A program made the position numbers and the translations under genes. A stretch of DNA of 64,000 bases from Pseudomonas reinekei (lineage in GTDB: Bacteria; Pseudomonadota; Gammaproteobacteria; Pseudomonadales; Pseudomonadaceae). Position 1 is the first letter of the stretch; each line of letters opens with the position of its first letter. The notes below the pieces were generated by a model that did not search any database, had not been told where the DNA came from, and saw nothing but the letters and a program-made list of their open reading frames with translations. The DNA is taken from the NCBI RefSeq assembly GCF_001945365.1, contig NZ_MSTQ01000002.1, positions 427,273 through 491,272 on the forward strand, read 5' to 3'. Shown here one piece after another: positions 37,407 to 46,279 of this stretch.

Positions 37407-37416
37407 TGTCCTGTCC

Positions 37417-38142
37417 ATGCCTGCCTCACCCCAGCCAACCCACAATCACCTGCTCGCGGCGCTGCCAGCCGACGACCTGCAGCGCCTGCTTGCGCATCTG
37501 GAGCAGGTCAGCCTCGGGCTGGGTGATGTGCTGTATGAACCCGGGGATACCCTGTGCCACGTTTACTTCCCGACCGACGCCATCGTTTCGCTGCTGCACG
37601 TCACGGAAAACGGCTCGTCCGCGGAAATCGCCGTGGTCGGCAATGAAGGCTTGATCGGCATCGCCCTGTTCATGGGCGGCGAAAGCACCTCCAGCCGGGC
37701 GGTGGTGCAAAGCGCCGGTGTCGCCTTTCGCCTGCCGGGGCAAAAGCTCAAGAAAGAGTTCAACCGCCACGGCGATCTGCTCCTGCTGATGCTGCGTTAC
37801 ACCCAGGCACTGATCACACAAATGTCGCAGACCGCCCTGTGCAATCGCCATCACTCGATCGATCAGCAATTGTGCCGATGGCTACTGTTATCGCTGGATC
37901 GCCTGCCCGGCAATCGCCTGAACATGACCCAGGAACTGATCGCCAACATGCTCGGCGTACGCCGCGAGGGCGTCACCGAAGCCGCCGGCAAACTTCAGCG
38001 CCAGGGCGTCATCGAGTACAGCCGAGGACAGATCACGGTGCTCGACCGCACCCGCCTCGAACAACTCAGTTGCGAGTGTTATCTGGTGGTCAAGACCGAG
38101 ACCGATCGGCTGCTGCAATACAGTCGCAGTCAGGAAGATTAA
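37417..38142 (+). CDS. Crp/Fnr-family transcriptional regulator
   Basis: A 241-aa protein with an N-terminal cyclic-nucleotide-binding-like beta-roll (about 15-125; GDVLYEPGDTLCHVYFPTDAIVSLL) and a C-terminal winged HTH (MTQELIANMLGVRREGVTEAAGKL, about 169-192). The four-cysteine FeS pattern of FNR is absent, and the cAMP phosphate-binding motif is not evident, so the signal is unknown. It follows the glucan synthase by 73 bp and could regulate it. Confidence 0.85.
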   Translation: MPASPQPTHNHLLAALPADDLQRLLAHLEQVSLGLGDVLYEPGDTLCHVYFPTDAIVSLLHVTENGSSAEIAVVGNEGLIGIALFMGGESTSSRAVVQSAGVAFRLPGQKLKKEFNRHGDLLLLMLRYTQALITQMSQTALCNRHHSIDQQLCRWLLLSLDRLPGNRLNMTQELIANMLGVRREGVTEAAGKLQRQGVIEYSRGQITVLDRTRLEQLSCECYLVVKTETDRLLQYSRSQED

Positions 38143-38319
38143 GGCCCGACATGCGGCGCTCGTGTCCAGCCAGCGTGCCCGCTATTAAGCGCTAACACCG
38201 CCTAACTGGTACGCCTCATCGTATGTCGTCATGCTCGAGTCTCACCACTCAAGGTCTGGCAACCTCGCTGTGCCCCGGTTGCCTGAGCAGTTGAACAGAT
38301 GACGCCGAGGTATCCGATC

Positions 38320-38709
38320 ATGGCCGAAGGTTTTCGCGTGGGTTGCCTGAGCACAGCTGAGCGACTTGGAAACGACGAGTTGCATGCCTTGATGGATGCC
38401 GTTGTCCGACGTGACAAACGTGAGTCACTCCGACTTTTCGCGACGGTAACTCCCTTATTCATCGCCTTTTATGAAGGCCAGGTGCAAGCCGGGCGGATCA
38501 AGCAGGGAGAGACGGCGAACCTGGCTCAGCAAGCCCTCAAGGCGCTCTATCTCGGACAGCCACGATACGACCCGAACTTGCCATTCCGGTCGTGGATTCT
38601 CGACATCGCACGCTCCACGCTACTTGGAACACCGGATGCAGAAGCCGCGTTTGATCTGCCTGCCAGTGTGGCGACGCGCAACCGCCGTGAAGCCTTGCAC
38701 GTCACGTGA
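38320..38709 (+). CDS. Sigma-70 region 2-only protein (truncated ECF-like sigma factor)
   Basis: A 129-aa protein resembling region 2 of ECF sigma factors: a helical segment with LALFATVTPLF-like spacing, then NLAQQALKALYLGQPRYDPNLPFRSWILDIAR, which matches the promoter-melting region. There is no region 4 HTH, and the protein stops soon after. It may be a shortened sigma factor or a regulator binding core polymerase. The start at 38320 has GAGG upstream; 38299 is an alternative. It lies directly before the ohr/catalase remnant, so loss of its 3' part is possible. Confidence 0.5.
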   Translation: MAEGFRVGCLSTAERLGNDELHALMDAVVRRDKRESLRLFATVTPLFIAFYEGQVQAGRIKQGETANLAQQALKALYLGQPRYDPNLPFRSWILDIARSTLLGTPDAEAAFDLPASVATRNRREALHVT

Positions 38710-38750
38710 TTCGAACGTTCGATACCGCGCTCTAAAGCCAGGAAGTACGC

Positions 38751-38972
38751 ATGATCAATATCGAAAAAACCCTCTACACCGGCCATACCTACACAACAGG
38801 CGGGCGTGAGGGCTGCGGCCGCAGCCATGATGGACGACTCGATCTCAAGCTTTCCCCGCCCGGCGCGCCCGGAACAGGCACCAATCCCGAGCAATTGTTC
38901 GCCATTTGCTGGTCTGCCTGTTTTCTCGGCTCTCTGCGCCATGCCTGTAACGCCCGCAAGATCAGCTTTCCC
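38751..38972 (+). pseudogene. ohr: 5' fragment of organic hydroperoxide resistance gene ohr
   Basis: From the ATG at 38751 the protein reads as the first ~74 residues of Ohr: [36 protein letters not shown] with the peroxidatic Cys. The similarity stops at about base 38972; the second half with the resolving Cys is absent. The sequence then matches a catalase gene in another frame. A hybrid frame continues to 39200 without meaning. The gene cannot make active Ohr. Confidence 0.8.
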
Positions 38973-39492
38973 CCTCGAGCAAGCGGCGTTCAATCCGGCC
39001 AACGTCGTGCCCGGCATCAGTTTTTCTCCCGACAAGATGCGCCAGGCAAGTGTGTTTTCCTACGGCGATGCGCAACGTTATCGCGTGGGCGTCAATCACC
39101 ATCAGATTCCGGTGAACGCCCCGAGATGCCCGGTCAACAGCTTCCACCTCGATGGCCAGATGCGCACGGATGGCAACGCCGCCAGCACCTTGGGTTATGA
39201 GCCAAACAGTCACGGGCAATGGGCAGAACAACCGGACTTTCGCGAGCCGCCGTTAGATCTGCAAGGCCGCGCCGGGCACTGGAACCATCGGCAAGACGCG
39301 GATTATTTCTCCCAACCCGGCGCACTGTTCCGGCTCATGAACCCGATGCAAAAACAGGCGTTGTTCGAGAACACCGCGCGTTCGATCAGCGGCGCATCGG
39401 CACAAACCAAACAGCGCCATATCGACCATTGCACTCAGGCCGATCCGGAGTATGGGGCGGGCGTTGCACAGGCGCTTGAACGCCTGGGTTGA
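38973..39492 (+). pseudogene. 3' fragment of a monofunctional catalase gene
   Basis: About 170 codons matching the C-terminal third of heme catalases: [42 protein letters not shown] with the proximal heme-ligating Tyr, and the [14 protein letters not shown] segment. The distal His and Asn and most of the barrel are missing. The frame is shifted relative to the ohr fragment, and no start signal exists. The two oxidative-stress genes were evidently joined by one deletion. Confidence 0.8.
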
Positions 39493-39599
39493 ATCCATAC
39501 GTTGCGCAGAAGCAGACGGATCCGCCTGCTTCTGCGGCCTCGCCATCATTGTCTTTCGACTTGACCAGGCGCGAACACAATTTCCCGCACAACCCGGGG

Positions 39600-41018
39600 C
39601 TAATCCGCCACGATACTTTTGGCCTCAAGAAACGCTTCCAGCCCAAAGACACCGAACTCCCGGCCGACACCGGACTGCTTGACCCCGCCGAACGGCGCAA
39701 GCAGCTCTGGCGCGATTCTGTTGATCAACACCGAGCCGGCCTGCAGCCGGGACGCCAGGCTTCGGGCACGTTCCGGTTGCCGGGAAAACACATAGGCCTG
39801 CAAGCCGTAGAGCGTGTCGTTGGCAATATCGATCGCCTGTTCTTGCGAGTCATACGCAATGATCGACAACACCGGGCCGAAAATCTCCTCTCGCGCAATG
39901 TCCATGTCACTGCTGACGTCGGCAAAGACTGTGGGCCTGACGAAATAGCCCTTGTCCAGGCCGAACGGTCTTCCCTCCCCGCCGGTAATCAGCGTCGCGC
40001 CTTGCGCCTGCCCGCGGCGGATGAAACCTTGCACGCGGTCGAATTGGGCCCGATTGACCAGAGGCCCGATAACGGTGGCGGGATCGCGCGGATCGCCGAC
40101 GACCATCGCTTCGACCAGGCTTTTAACACGGTCGATGATGTCTTCGACGTGCTTGCGCGGCGCCAGCAGGCGCGTGCCGGCGACACACGCCTGTCCGTTG
40201 TTCATGAAGGCAGCATTCAATGCCAGGGGAATGGCGGTGTCGAGATCGGCGTCCTCAAGAACGATAGAGGCCGACTTCCCCGTGAGCGCCAGGCTCACTC
40301 GCTTCATGGTCTCGATACCGGCGCGAGCAATGAGTTTCCCGGTGGCGGTGGACCCCGTGAAGGAAATTTTCGCAATGTGTGGGCTGGTGCTGAGTTCGTC
40401 ACCGACATCACCGCCTCGCCCCAATAGAATGTTGAAAACCCCTTTGGGCAAATCGGCGCGATGCAACGCCTGGGCCAGCACATCGGTTTGCAAGGGACTC
40501 AACTCGCTCGGTTTGATGACCGAGGCACAGCCGGCTGCAATGGCCGATGCCAGTTTGCTGCATATCGTCCCGGCGGTGCTGTTCCAGGGGGCAATCAACG
40601 CCGCTACGCCGACCGGCTCCATCACCACGGTAGCGTCGCCGACCGAGCGAGTCAGGTCGTAGTTTTTCAACACCTGCGCCGCATTGGCAAATGACTGCGA
40701 GGCGTAGCGACTGACCCATTGCGCTCGAGCGAACGGCGCACCGTACTCCTCGATGGCGGTCTCGCGAATCTCATCCGTGCTCGCCAGTACGGCAGCCTGC
40801 AACTGCTCAAGCATCTCGATACGCTCGGCCTTGGACGTGCGGCCCATCGCGACTTGAGCACGCGAAGCCGCCGCGATGGCGCGCCTGGCATCTTCACGGT
40901 TGCCCAAGGTGAGCGTACCGATGACCGCCTCGGTCGCCGGGTTGATGCATTGCACCGTTTCATTCCCCTGAACGGGAAGGAATGCTCCATCAATGTAACT
41001 ATGATTGATCTTCCACAT
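39600..41018 (-). CDS. Aldehyde dehydrogenase-family protein lacking the general-base Glu
   Basis: A 472-aa ALDH-superfamily protein. The nucleophile is C278 in NNGQACVAGT, and EEIFGPVLS and PFGGVKQSG are present. At the position of the general base (ELGGK in other ALDHs, 34 residues before the Cys) it reads ALTGK, with A244 for Glu and Thr for Gly. This could slow hydrolysis of the thioester or shift the chemistry. It is the third gene of an operon with an MFS transporter and a creatininase-like hydrolase, so it probably handles the product of that hydrolase pathway. The ATG at 41018 fits the family start. Confidence 0.83.
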   Translation of the reverse strand: MWKINHSYIDGAFLPVQGNETVQCINPATEAVIGTLTLGNREDARRAIAAASRAQVAMGRTSKAERIEMLEQLQAAVLASTDEIRETAIEEYGAPFARAQWVSRYASQSFANAAQVLKNYDLTRSVGDATVVMEPVGVAALIAPWNSTAGTICSKLASAIAAGCASVIKPSELSPLQTDVLAQALHRADLPKGVFNILLGRGGDVGDELSTSPHIAKISFTGSTATGKLIARAGIETMKRVSLALTGKSASIVLEDADLDTAIPLALNAAFMNNGQACVAGTRLLAPRKHVEDIIDRVKSLVEAMVVGDPRDPATVIGPLVNRAQFDRVQGFIRRGQAQGATLITGGEGRPFGLDKGYFVRPTVFADVSSDMDIAREEIFGPVLSIIAYDSQEQAIDIANDTLYGLQAYVFSRQPERARSLASRLQAGSVLINRIAPELLAPFGGVKQSGVGREFGVFGLEAFLEAKSIVAD

Positions 41019-41111
41019 CGTGGCGTACCTGATCGAGTGCGGTTTACCCGCGATGAGCACCAACGCCCGTTATGCCCAGGCGTTGGCCAGGTCGAATGAC
41101 ACGTGCGCGGT

Positions 41112-41861
41112 TCAGCCTGGCATCGGCTCGCGGCTGAAGGCTTGCACTTCCTTCACCAGGCCTTGTGCTGCCATCATCACCAGTTGCCGGCCTTTTTCCG
41201 GGGACGCTTGCGCCGGGTCCGATCCCATACGGCCATCCGGATGACGGGCGCGGAAATCGGCAGCCTCTCGAATCGGCCCCCAATTGGCGATCTGTGGTGA
41301 GTAGTCAGCCGATTTGATGGCGTGCGGATAGGCCCACTGGGTCACGGCAATTTCCGAAGGCGTTGCATGAATGCCGTGTCCTGTCGGGAACTGGTCTTTC
41401 GCCAGGTCATTGACACCTTCCAGATCCCACCAGTTGCACAGCTTCAAGGCAAAACCCGCCGGACGACGTGCAAAGCTCGCCTCGGCGTAAAGTTCCGAAA
41501 ACGCCGCTTCGATCGACGCGATATTGCCGCCATGACCATTGAGAAAAAAGATTTTTTCAAAGCCGTGGGCAGCCAGCGAACGCGTCCAGTCACCGATGGC
41601 GGCTATGAATGTCGAAGGCCTGAGCGAGATCGTTCCCGGGAAACCCAAATGATGCTGGGCCATGCCGATGTTAAAGGTCGGGGCAATCAGAATGTCCGCT
41701 GACGCCTGCGCCTGATGGGCGATGATTTCGGGGCACATCCAGTCCGTGCCCAACAATCCAGTAGGCCCATGCTGCTCGTTGGAACCGATCGGGATGACTA
41801 CGGTGCGGCTGCGCTCGAGAAATTTTGCGATTTCGGCCCAGGTCGATAGATGTAAAAGCAT
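41112..41861 (-). CDS. Creatininase-family amidohydrolase
   Basis: A 249-aa metal-dependent amidohydrolase. The metal-binding pattern of creatininase is present: Glu and His in SNEQHGP (about 28-34), Asp in GTDWM, His in NGHGGN (about 109-114), and a later Glu in TPSEIAVT. The family includes creatinine amidohydrolase and ArfB/MftE-like peptidases. The substrate is unknown, but transporter and dehydrogenase neighbours indicate catabolism of a small amide. Gaps of 51 and 93 bp to its neighbours fit one operon. Confidence 0.83.
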   Translation of the reverse strand: MLLHLSTWAEIAKFLERSRTVVIPIGSNEQHGPTGLLGTDWMCPEIIAHQAQASADILIAPTFNIGMAQHHLGFPGTISLRPSTFIAAIGDWTRSLAAHGFEKIFFLNGHGGNIASIEAAFSELYAEASFARRPAGFALKLCNWWDLEGVNDLAKDQFPTGHGIHATPSEIAVTQWAYPHAIKSADYSPQIANWGPIREAADFRARHPDGRMGSDPAQASPEKGRQLVMMAAQGLVKEVQAFSREPMPG

Positions 41862-41912
41862 CTGCGTTCTCTCTTTGGAAAGGTTCCTTGCGGAACATGG
41901 TGGGTGTGAAGT

Positions 41913-43238
41913 TCAAAGCGCCCGATCAGTCTGCGGTGCATTCAAGACCCGCTCGCGGTGCGCCAGCGGTTTGCTCGCGATGATCACGAACGCGGCGCAC
42001 AGAAACACGCAGCCGACAGCGACGATGCCAGGGTTCATGCTTGTCGTTGATGTCTTTGCCCAACCGATCACTGCCGGGCCCCAGAAGCCGCCGGACAGAC
42101 CGATGGTGTTGATCAGCGCGATGCCGCCCGCTGCCGCTTCGCCCTTGATGAGTTCCGAGGGCATTGCCCACAAGACCGTGTAGGCCATGAACATCATGGC
42201 GATTGCCAGCGTCAGTAGAACCATTGATAACACCAGGTTCCCATCGGCAACAGGATACAAAAGTATCAGTATTGCCCCGACGCCTGCCGGGACCGCGCAG
42301 TGGTAGCGGCGCTCGCCGAAACGGTCGGAGCGGCGGCCGATCCAGTACATGCCGGCTGCCGCTGCCACGTACGGAATCGCGGCGCACCACCCCAGCTGCA
42401 TCATGTCGTGGATGCCTTGCGCTTTAAGGATCGCCGGGAGCCAGAAGCTCATGGCGTAGATCGAAAATATGATGCAGAAGTAGGCGCACGCCAGGATGTA
42501 GATTCTGCGATCGCGCAGCACGGCTCTGAACGAGTGAGCCCCTGCCGCAGAAACGCCCAGTTCACGCTGCAGCATTTGCTTTTCCTCGACGCTCAGCCAG
42601 CGCGCCTCGGCGGGATGGTTGCAAAGGTAAAAATAAGCAAACGCTCCGAGCAACACGCAAGGCAACCCTTCGATCAGGAACATCCACTGCCACCCCGCCA
42701 GGCCACCGATGCCTTCAAACGTGGAAATCAGCCAGGCCGAGAGCGGACCGCCGATTATTCCGCCCGCCGGACCTGCGATGAACACGACGGCAATGGCCCG
42801 GGCCATCCGCTTGGGGCCGTACCAGCACGACAGGTAATAGATCATCCCCGGTGCAAAACCGGCTTCAAAAACGCCGAGCAGAAAGCGCATGGCGTAGAAC
42901 GTTGGCACGTCGCGCACGAACAGCATGCAGGCCGATGTGATGCCCCATAACACCAGAATGCGACTGAAGGTTTTTCGCGCCCCCACTCGAGGCAGCATCA
43001 GGTTGCTGGGTATCTCGAACAGCACATACCCCAGAAAAAACACACCTGCGCCGACACCATAAGCGGCGTCCGACAGCCCGAGGTCGTTTTGCATCTGCAG
43101 TTTGGCAAAGCCGACGTTGATGCGATCCAGATACGCAAAGACGTAGCAAACGAACAGCAGTGGTAACAGGCGCCAATTGAGTTTGCGGTACAACGTTGCG
43201 AGGGCGGCACTGTCTACGGGCGTCACGATGGTCGACAT
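41913..43238 (-). CDS. MFS transporter, anion:cation symporter (ACS) type
   Basis: A 441-aa permease with about 12 helices of the ACS family (phthalate, tartrate, 4-hydroxyphenylacetate type). It starts with RKLNWRLLPLLFVCYVFAYLDRINVGFAKLQM-like sequence (helix 1 and the DRINVG signature). The ATG at 43238 with GGAG upstream is chosen over one 26 codons earlier. It is probably the uptake step for the substrate of the creatininase-like enzyme. It faces a LysR gene. Confidence 0.85.
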   Translation of the reverse strand: MSTIVTPVDSAALATLYRKLNWRLLPLLFVCYVFAYLDRINVGFAKLQMQNDLGLSDAAYGVGAGVFFLGYVLFEIPSNLMLPRVGARKTFSRILVLWGITSACMLFVRDVPTFYAMRFLLGVFEAGFAPGMIYYLSCWYGPKRMARAIAVVFIAGPAGGIIGGPLSAWLISTFEGIGGLAGWQWMFLIEGLPCVLLGAFAYFYLCNHPAEARWLSVEEKQMLQRELGVSAAGAHSFRAVLRDRRIYILACAYFCIIFSIYAMSFWLPAILKAQGIHDMMQLGWCAAIPYVAAAAGMYWIGRRSDRFGERRYHCAVPAGVGAILILLYPVADGNLVLSMVLLTLAIAMMFMAYTVLWAMPSELIKGEAAAGGIALINTIGLSGGFWGPAVIGWAKTSTTSMNPGIVAVGCVFLCAAFVIIASKPLAHRERVLNAPQTDRAL

Positions 43239-43372
43239 GCGAGTCTCCAGTTTTTCTTGTTGGGTCTGACGTGTCCAAAGATGTTGCGCCGACGGCATAA
43301 ACAGCAGCAAGAGCAACTATGTTCGTATACCGTTGCCCTGTGAGCAACGCAGAATCTCGAAGGACACCCTCC

Positions 43373-44302
43373 ATGCGCGAAATCAACCAGCAACGCTTGC
43401 GGTATTTTCATGAGGTGCTGACCCACGGATCGATCCGTGGCGCAGCGGACAGCATCAACACCTCCCCGTCAGTGATCACGCGTCAGATCAAACTGCTGGA
43501 GGAAGAACTCGGCACCCGGCTGTTTGAACGCCTGGCCCGTGGCGTTCAGCCCACCGAAGCAGCCGCGCACCTGCTGGAATTCTGGCGAGGCTATCGATCG
43601 CACCAGGAAAAGCTTGAAGACCAGCTCCAGGCGATCAAGGGTCTACAGTTGGGACACGTGCGGGTCGTCATCAGCGAGGGCTACGTCGATACATTGGTCG
43701 ACCACGTACTCGCGCCGTTCTGCAAACAGTATCCCAAGCTCGATATCAGGCTGGACATCCTGCCCGTTGACGACGTCCTCAACGAAATCGCGGAAAACCG
43801 CGCGCATATCGGCCTGGCTTACAACCCTCCTCCCCACCCTCACATCGATTATCGAGCGACGTCCCGCCAACCCGTGATGCTGTTGGTTCGCCCGGACCAT
43901 CCCTTGGCCCTGAAAGGGACAATGGCAACTGTCGCCGATTTGCTCGACTGCCAACTGGTGCTGACGCCCACCACTTTCGGTATCGGTCATGCGCTGAAAA
44001 TGCTCGAGTACGCCGAAAAGATAGAGGTCCGTCCGGCCCTGGTCAGCAACTCGTTGGCCGCCCTCAAGCGCCTTGTTGCATCCGGCGAGTTTGCTTCGCT
44101 GCTGGGCGAGGTGGCGGCCTATCGGGAAATCGCACAGGGCAGCCTCGCGGCCGTGGCCATCGACCATCCATTGTTCCAGGGGGTCGAGGCGAAATTGTTG
44201 GTGAAATCCGGACGCCCACTGGCGGCACCTGCTCAAGAACTGCTGAACTGGATGCTGCAGCGCTTGCCGATGTTCGCTTACGGCAATGCTGATCACCCAT
44301 GA
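43373..44302 (+). CDS. LysR-type regulator of the transporter/creatininase/ALDH operon
   Basis: A 309-aa LysR regulator with [27 protein letters not shown] (about 20-43) and the effector domain from about 90. It is divergent from the MFS gene. The 134-bp gap holds an imperfectly spaced inverted repeat GCAAC (43313-43317) / GTTGC (43332-43336), a possible binding site. The ATG at 43373 has AAGGA upstream. The inducer is probably the substrate of the adjacent operon. Confidence 0.83.
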   Translation: MREINQQRLRYFHEVLTHGSIRGAADSINTSPSVITRQIKLLEEELGTRLFERLARGVQPTEAAAHLLEFWRGYRSHQEKLEDQLQAIKGLQLGHVRVVISEGYVDTLVDHVLAPFCKQYPKLDIRLDILPVDDVLNEIAENRAHIGLAYNPPPHPHIDYRATSRQPVMLLVRPDHPLALKGTMATVADLLDCQLVLTPTTFGIGHALKMLEYAEKIEVRPALVSNSLAALKRLVASGEFASLLGEVAAYREIAQGSLAAVAIDHPLFQGVEAKLLVKSGRPLAAPAQELLNWMLQRLPMFAYGNADHP

Positions 44303-44404
44303 GGAGCGCGATGTGGCAGAGATCACCGAACCGTGTTCGCCACCCTGCGACACGTAATGGGCAACAAGGCATCAACCGCCCTTGCTCGTCCTCGTTTGGC
44401 CGGG

Positions 44405-45859
44405 TCAATATCTCCAGAAAACCGGCGTCACGAGTACCAGCACCGTGAGGATTTCCAGCCTTCCCAGGAGCATTCCCACGGTGAGCAGCCATTTGGCGGC
44501 ATCCGGTAATGATGAGAAATTACCAGCCGGCCCAATGATGGTGCCAAGCCCCGGCCCGACGTTGCACACCGCTGTGGCGGCACCGCTCAACGCGGTTGTC
44601 CAGTCAAGCCCAATGAGAGCCAGGCCCAAAGCGATGGCGGCAATCGTGATGGTGAAGAAAAACGAGAAGGTCAAAAGCGAGCGCAAGATCTCTTCGTCAA
44701 TGGGGTGACCGTTGTACTTCTTCTGAATCACGGCTCGAGGATGGATCAACTGCTTCAAACTACTCACGAGTAGGGCTGCAGCAACTTGGAAGCGGAAGAT
44801 TTTCAGTCCGCCAGCCGTGGAGCCTGAGCATCCGCCGACAAACGTCAGATAGAAGAACAACAGAACGGCAAAACTACCCCATAGTGTGTAATCACCCACT
44901 GCAACTCCTGTGGTCGTGACGACGGAGGTCACGTTGACCGCCACAATGCGAAAGGCATCCCACCAAACGTAGTCGCTGTGAAAGCACAGCCATGTACCCA
45001 CAGCCAGCCAGGTGACAATCAGGAATCCAAGGAATCCGCGTACCTGGTGATCCTTCAGCAGCGCACGCCGATGGCCGCGCAATGTTGCGACGTATAAGGT
45101 AAAGGGCAGGCTACCCAGAATCATGATGACCACCGCTATCCAGTGAATCGCTGGCTGCGTCCAATGCCCAAGCGAGGCGTCCGAAGTGGAGAATCCGCCA
45201 GTAGAGATCAACGACATTGCGTGGTTGACCGCTTCAAATGGCGTCATTCCAGCGAGCCAGAGCGCCAGAGCGCCAACCCCGGTAAGTCCCAGATAAAGCA
45301 AAAGAATGTACTTGGCTGCCACATGGGAGCGCGGCGTCACTTTCTCTGACCAGTCTGAGGACTCTGTCTGGAACAGACGCATGCCGCCGACTCGCAACAG
45401 TGGAAGGATTGCCACAGCCATGCCGATGAAGCCGATACCACCCAGCCAGTGCAGCATGGAGCGCCATATCAATAAGCCGGGGGAGGCGCTATCCAGACCG
45501 GTGATTACAGTCGAGCCAGTAGTTGTGATGCCGGACATCGTTTCAAAGAATGCGTCGGTGTAGCTGATATCGCTGATGAACACCATTGGCAACGCTGCGA
45601 AAGTGCACACGACTATCCAGCTTGCGGTAGTCAGCAGGTACATGTCCCTGGGACGAAGCTGGCCAGTATCCGGGCGTCCCCGCACGATCAACAGGAGGCC
45701 ACAGATGAAGGTAATCAGACTCGACCAGAGAAAGGCTGACAGATCGTCGCTACGTTCATAAACCACCAGCGTGATCATGGGAATAGCCATGCTGGTAGCC
45801 AGCGTGATCAGGAAAATGCCGAGGATGAAGCCGATAAGCCGAATGGCTGCGAGGGACAT
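44405..45859 (-). CDS. trkH: Trk-type potassium uptake protein TrkH
   Basis: A 484-aa inner-membrane channel-like subunit, the same length as known TrkH. The four pore loops are visible (TTTGSTVI, STGGFSTSD, TTTGVAVG, CNVGPGLG), each with the filter glycine. It works with the NAD-binding regulator TrkA, not seen here. The frame is open up to an ATG at 46030, which would add 57 residues. I prefer 45859 because the family starts with SLAAIRLIGFILG. It ends 103 bp from the LysR gene. Confidence 0.9.
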   Translation of the reverse strand: MSLAAIRLIGFILGIFLITLATSMAIPMITLVVYERSDDLSAFLWSSLITFICGLLLIVRGRPDTGQLRPRDMYLLTTASWIVVCTFAALPMVFISDISYTDAFFETMSGITTTGSTVITGLDSASPGLLIWRSMLHWLGGIGFIGMAVAILPLLRVGGMRLFQTESSDWSEKVTPRSHVAAKYILLLYLGLTGVGALALWLAGMTPFEAVNHAMSLISTGGFSTSDASLGHWTQPAIHWIAVVIMILGSLPFTLYVATLRGHRRALLKDHQVRGFLGFLIVTWLAVGTWLCFHSDYVWWDAFRIVAVNVTSVVTTTGVAVGDYTLWGSFAVLLFFYLTFVGGCSGSTAGGLKIFRFQVAAALLVSSLKQLIHPRAVIQKKYNGHPIDEEILRSLLTFSFFFTITIAAIALGLALIGLDWTTALSGAATAVCNVGPGLGTIIGPAGNFSSLPDAAKWLLTVGMLLGRLEILTVLVLVTPVFWRY

Positions 45860-46279
45860 GACAAAAGCGTTCCAAATTAGCACCGCGCAGTATTGGATAC
45901 CAACGCTGAAGACCCCGTAAATTTTTCGTAAAATTTTTACAGGCAACCCACTGCCTGGAAGGCGTGAAGTAGCCAGCGTCATACGTGGTTGAGTCGCGTT
46001 ATAGGTGGCGATTATGTTTAGCGTGTTCATTGTGGTGTTAATCCAGCTTGTAATCCTGGCGTTACATCAACCACTAAAACACCGCAATCGCCCGTTCATT
46101 TGAAAAAACCGCACTAGACTCTTCCCTGCGCCTTAATCCGTGCACGGTCATGTATCAGGGGGAAATGATTCTGTACGCAGTACCTAGGCTAATTACTCGG
46201 TGGTCAATGCACCAAGGGTCAATTTGATGTGCACACATCACCCTGTTGCCAGCACCCAGCAACAACGAGGAATCCTGGT
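45860..46279. other. Divergent intergenic region trkH/sulfatase
   Basis: About 420 bp, partly an open N-terminal extension of trkH (to 46030). The remainder is comparatively AT-rich and presumably holds both promoters. I see no gene and no clear operator. Confidence 0.4.
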
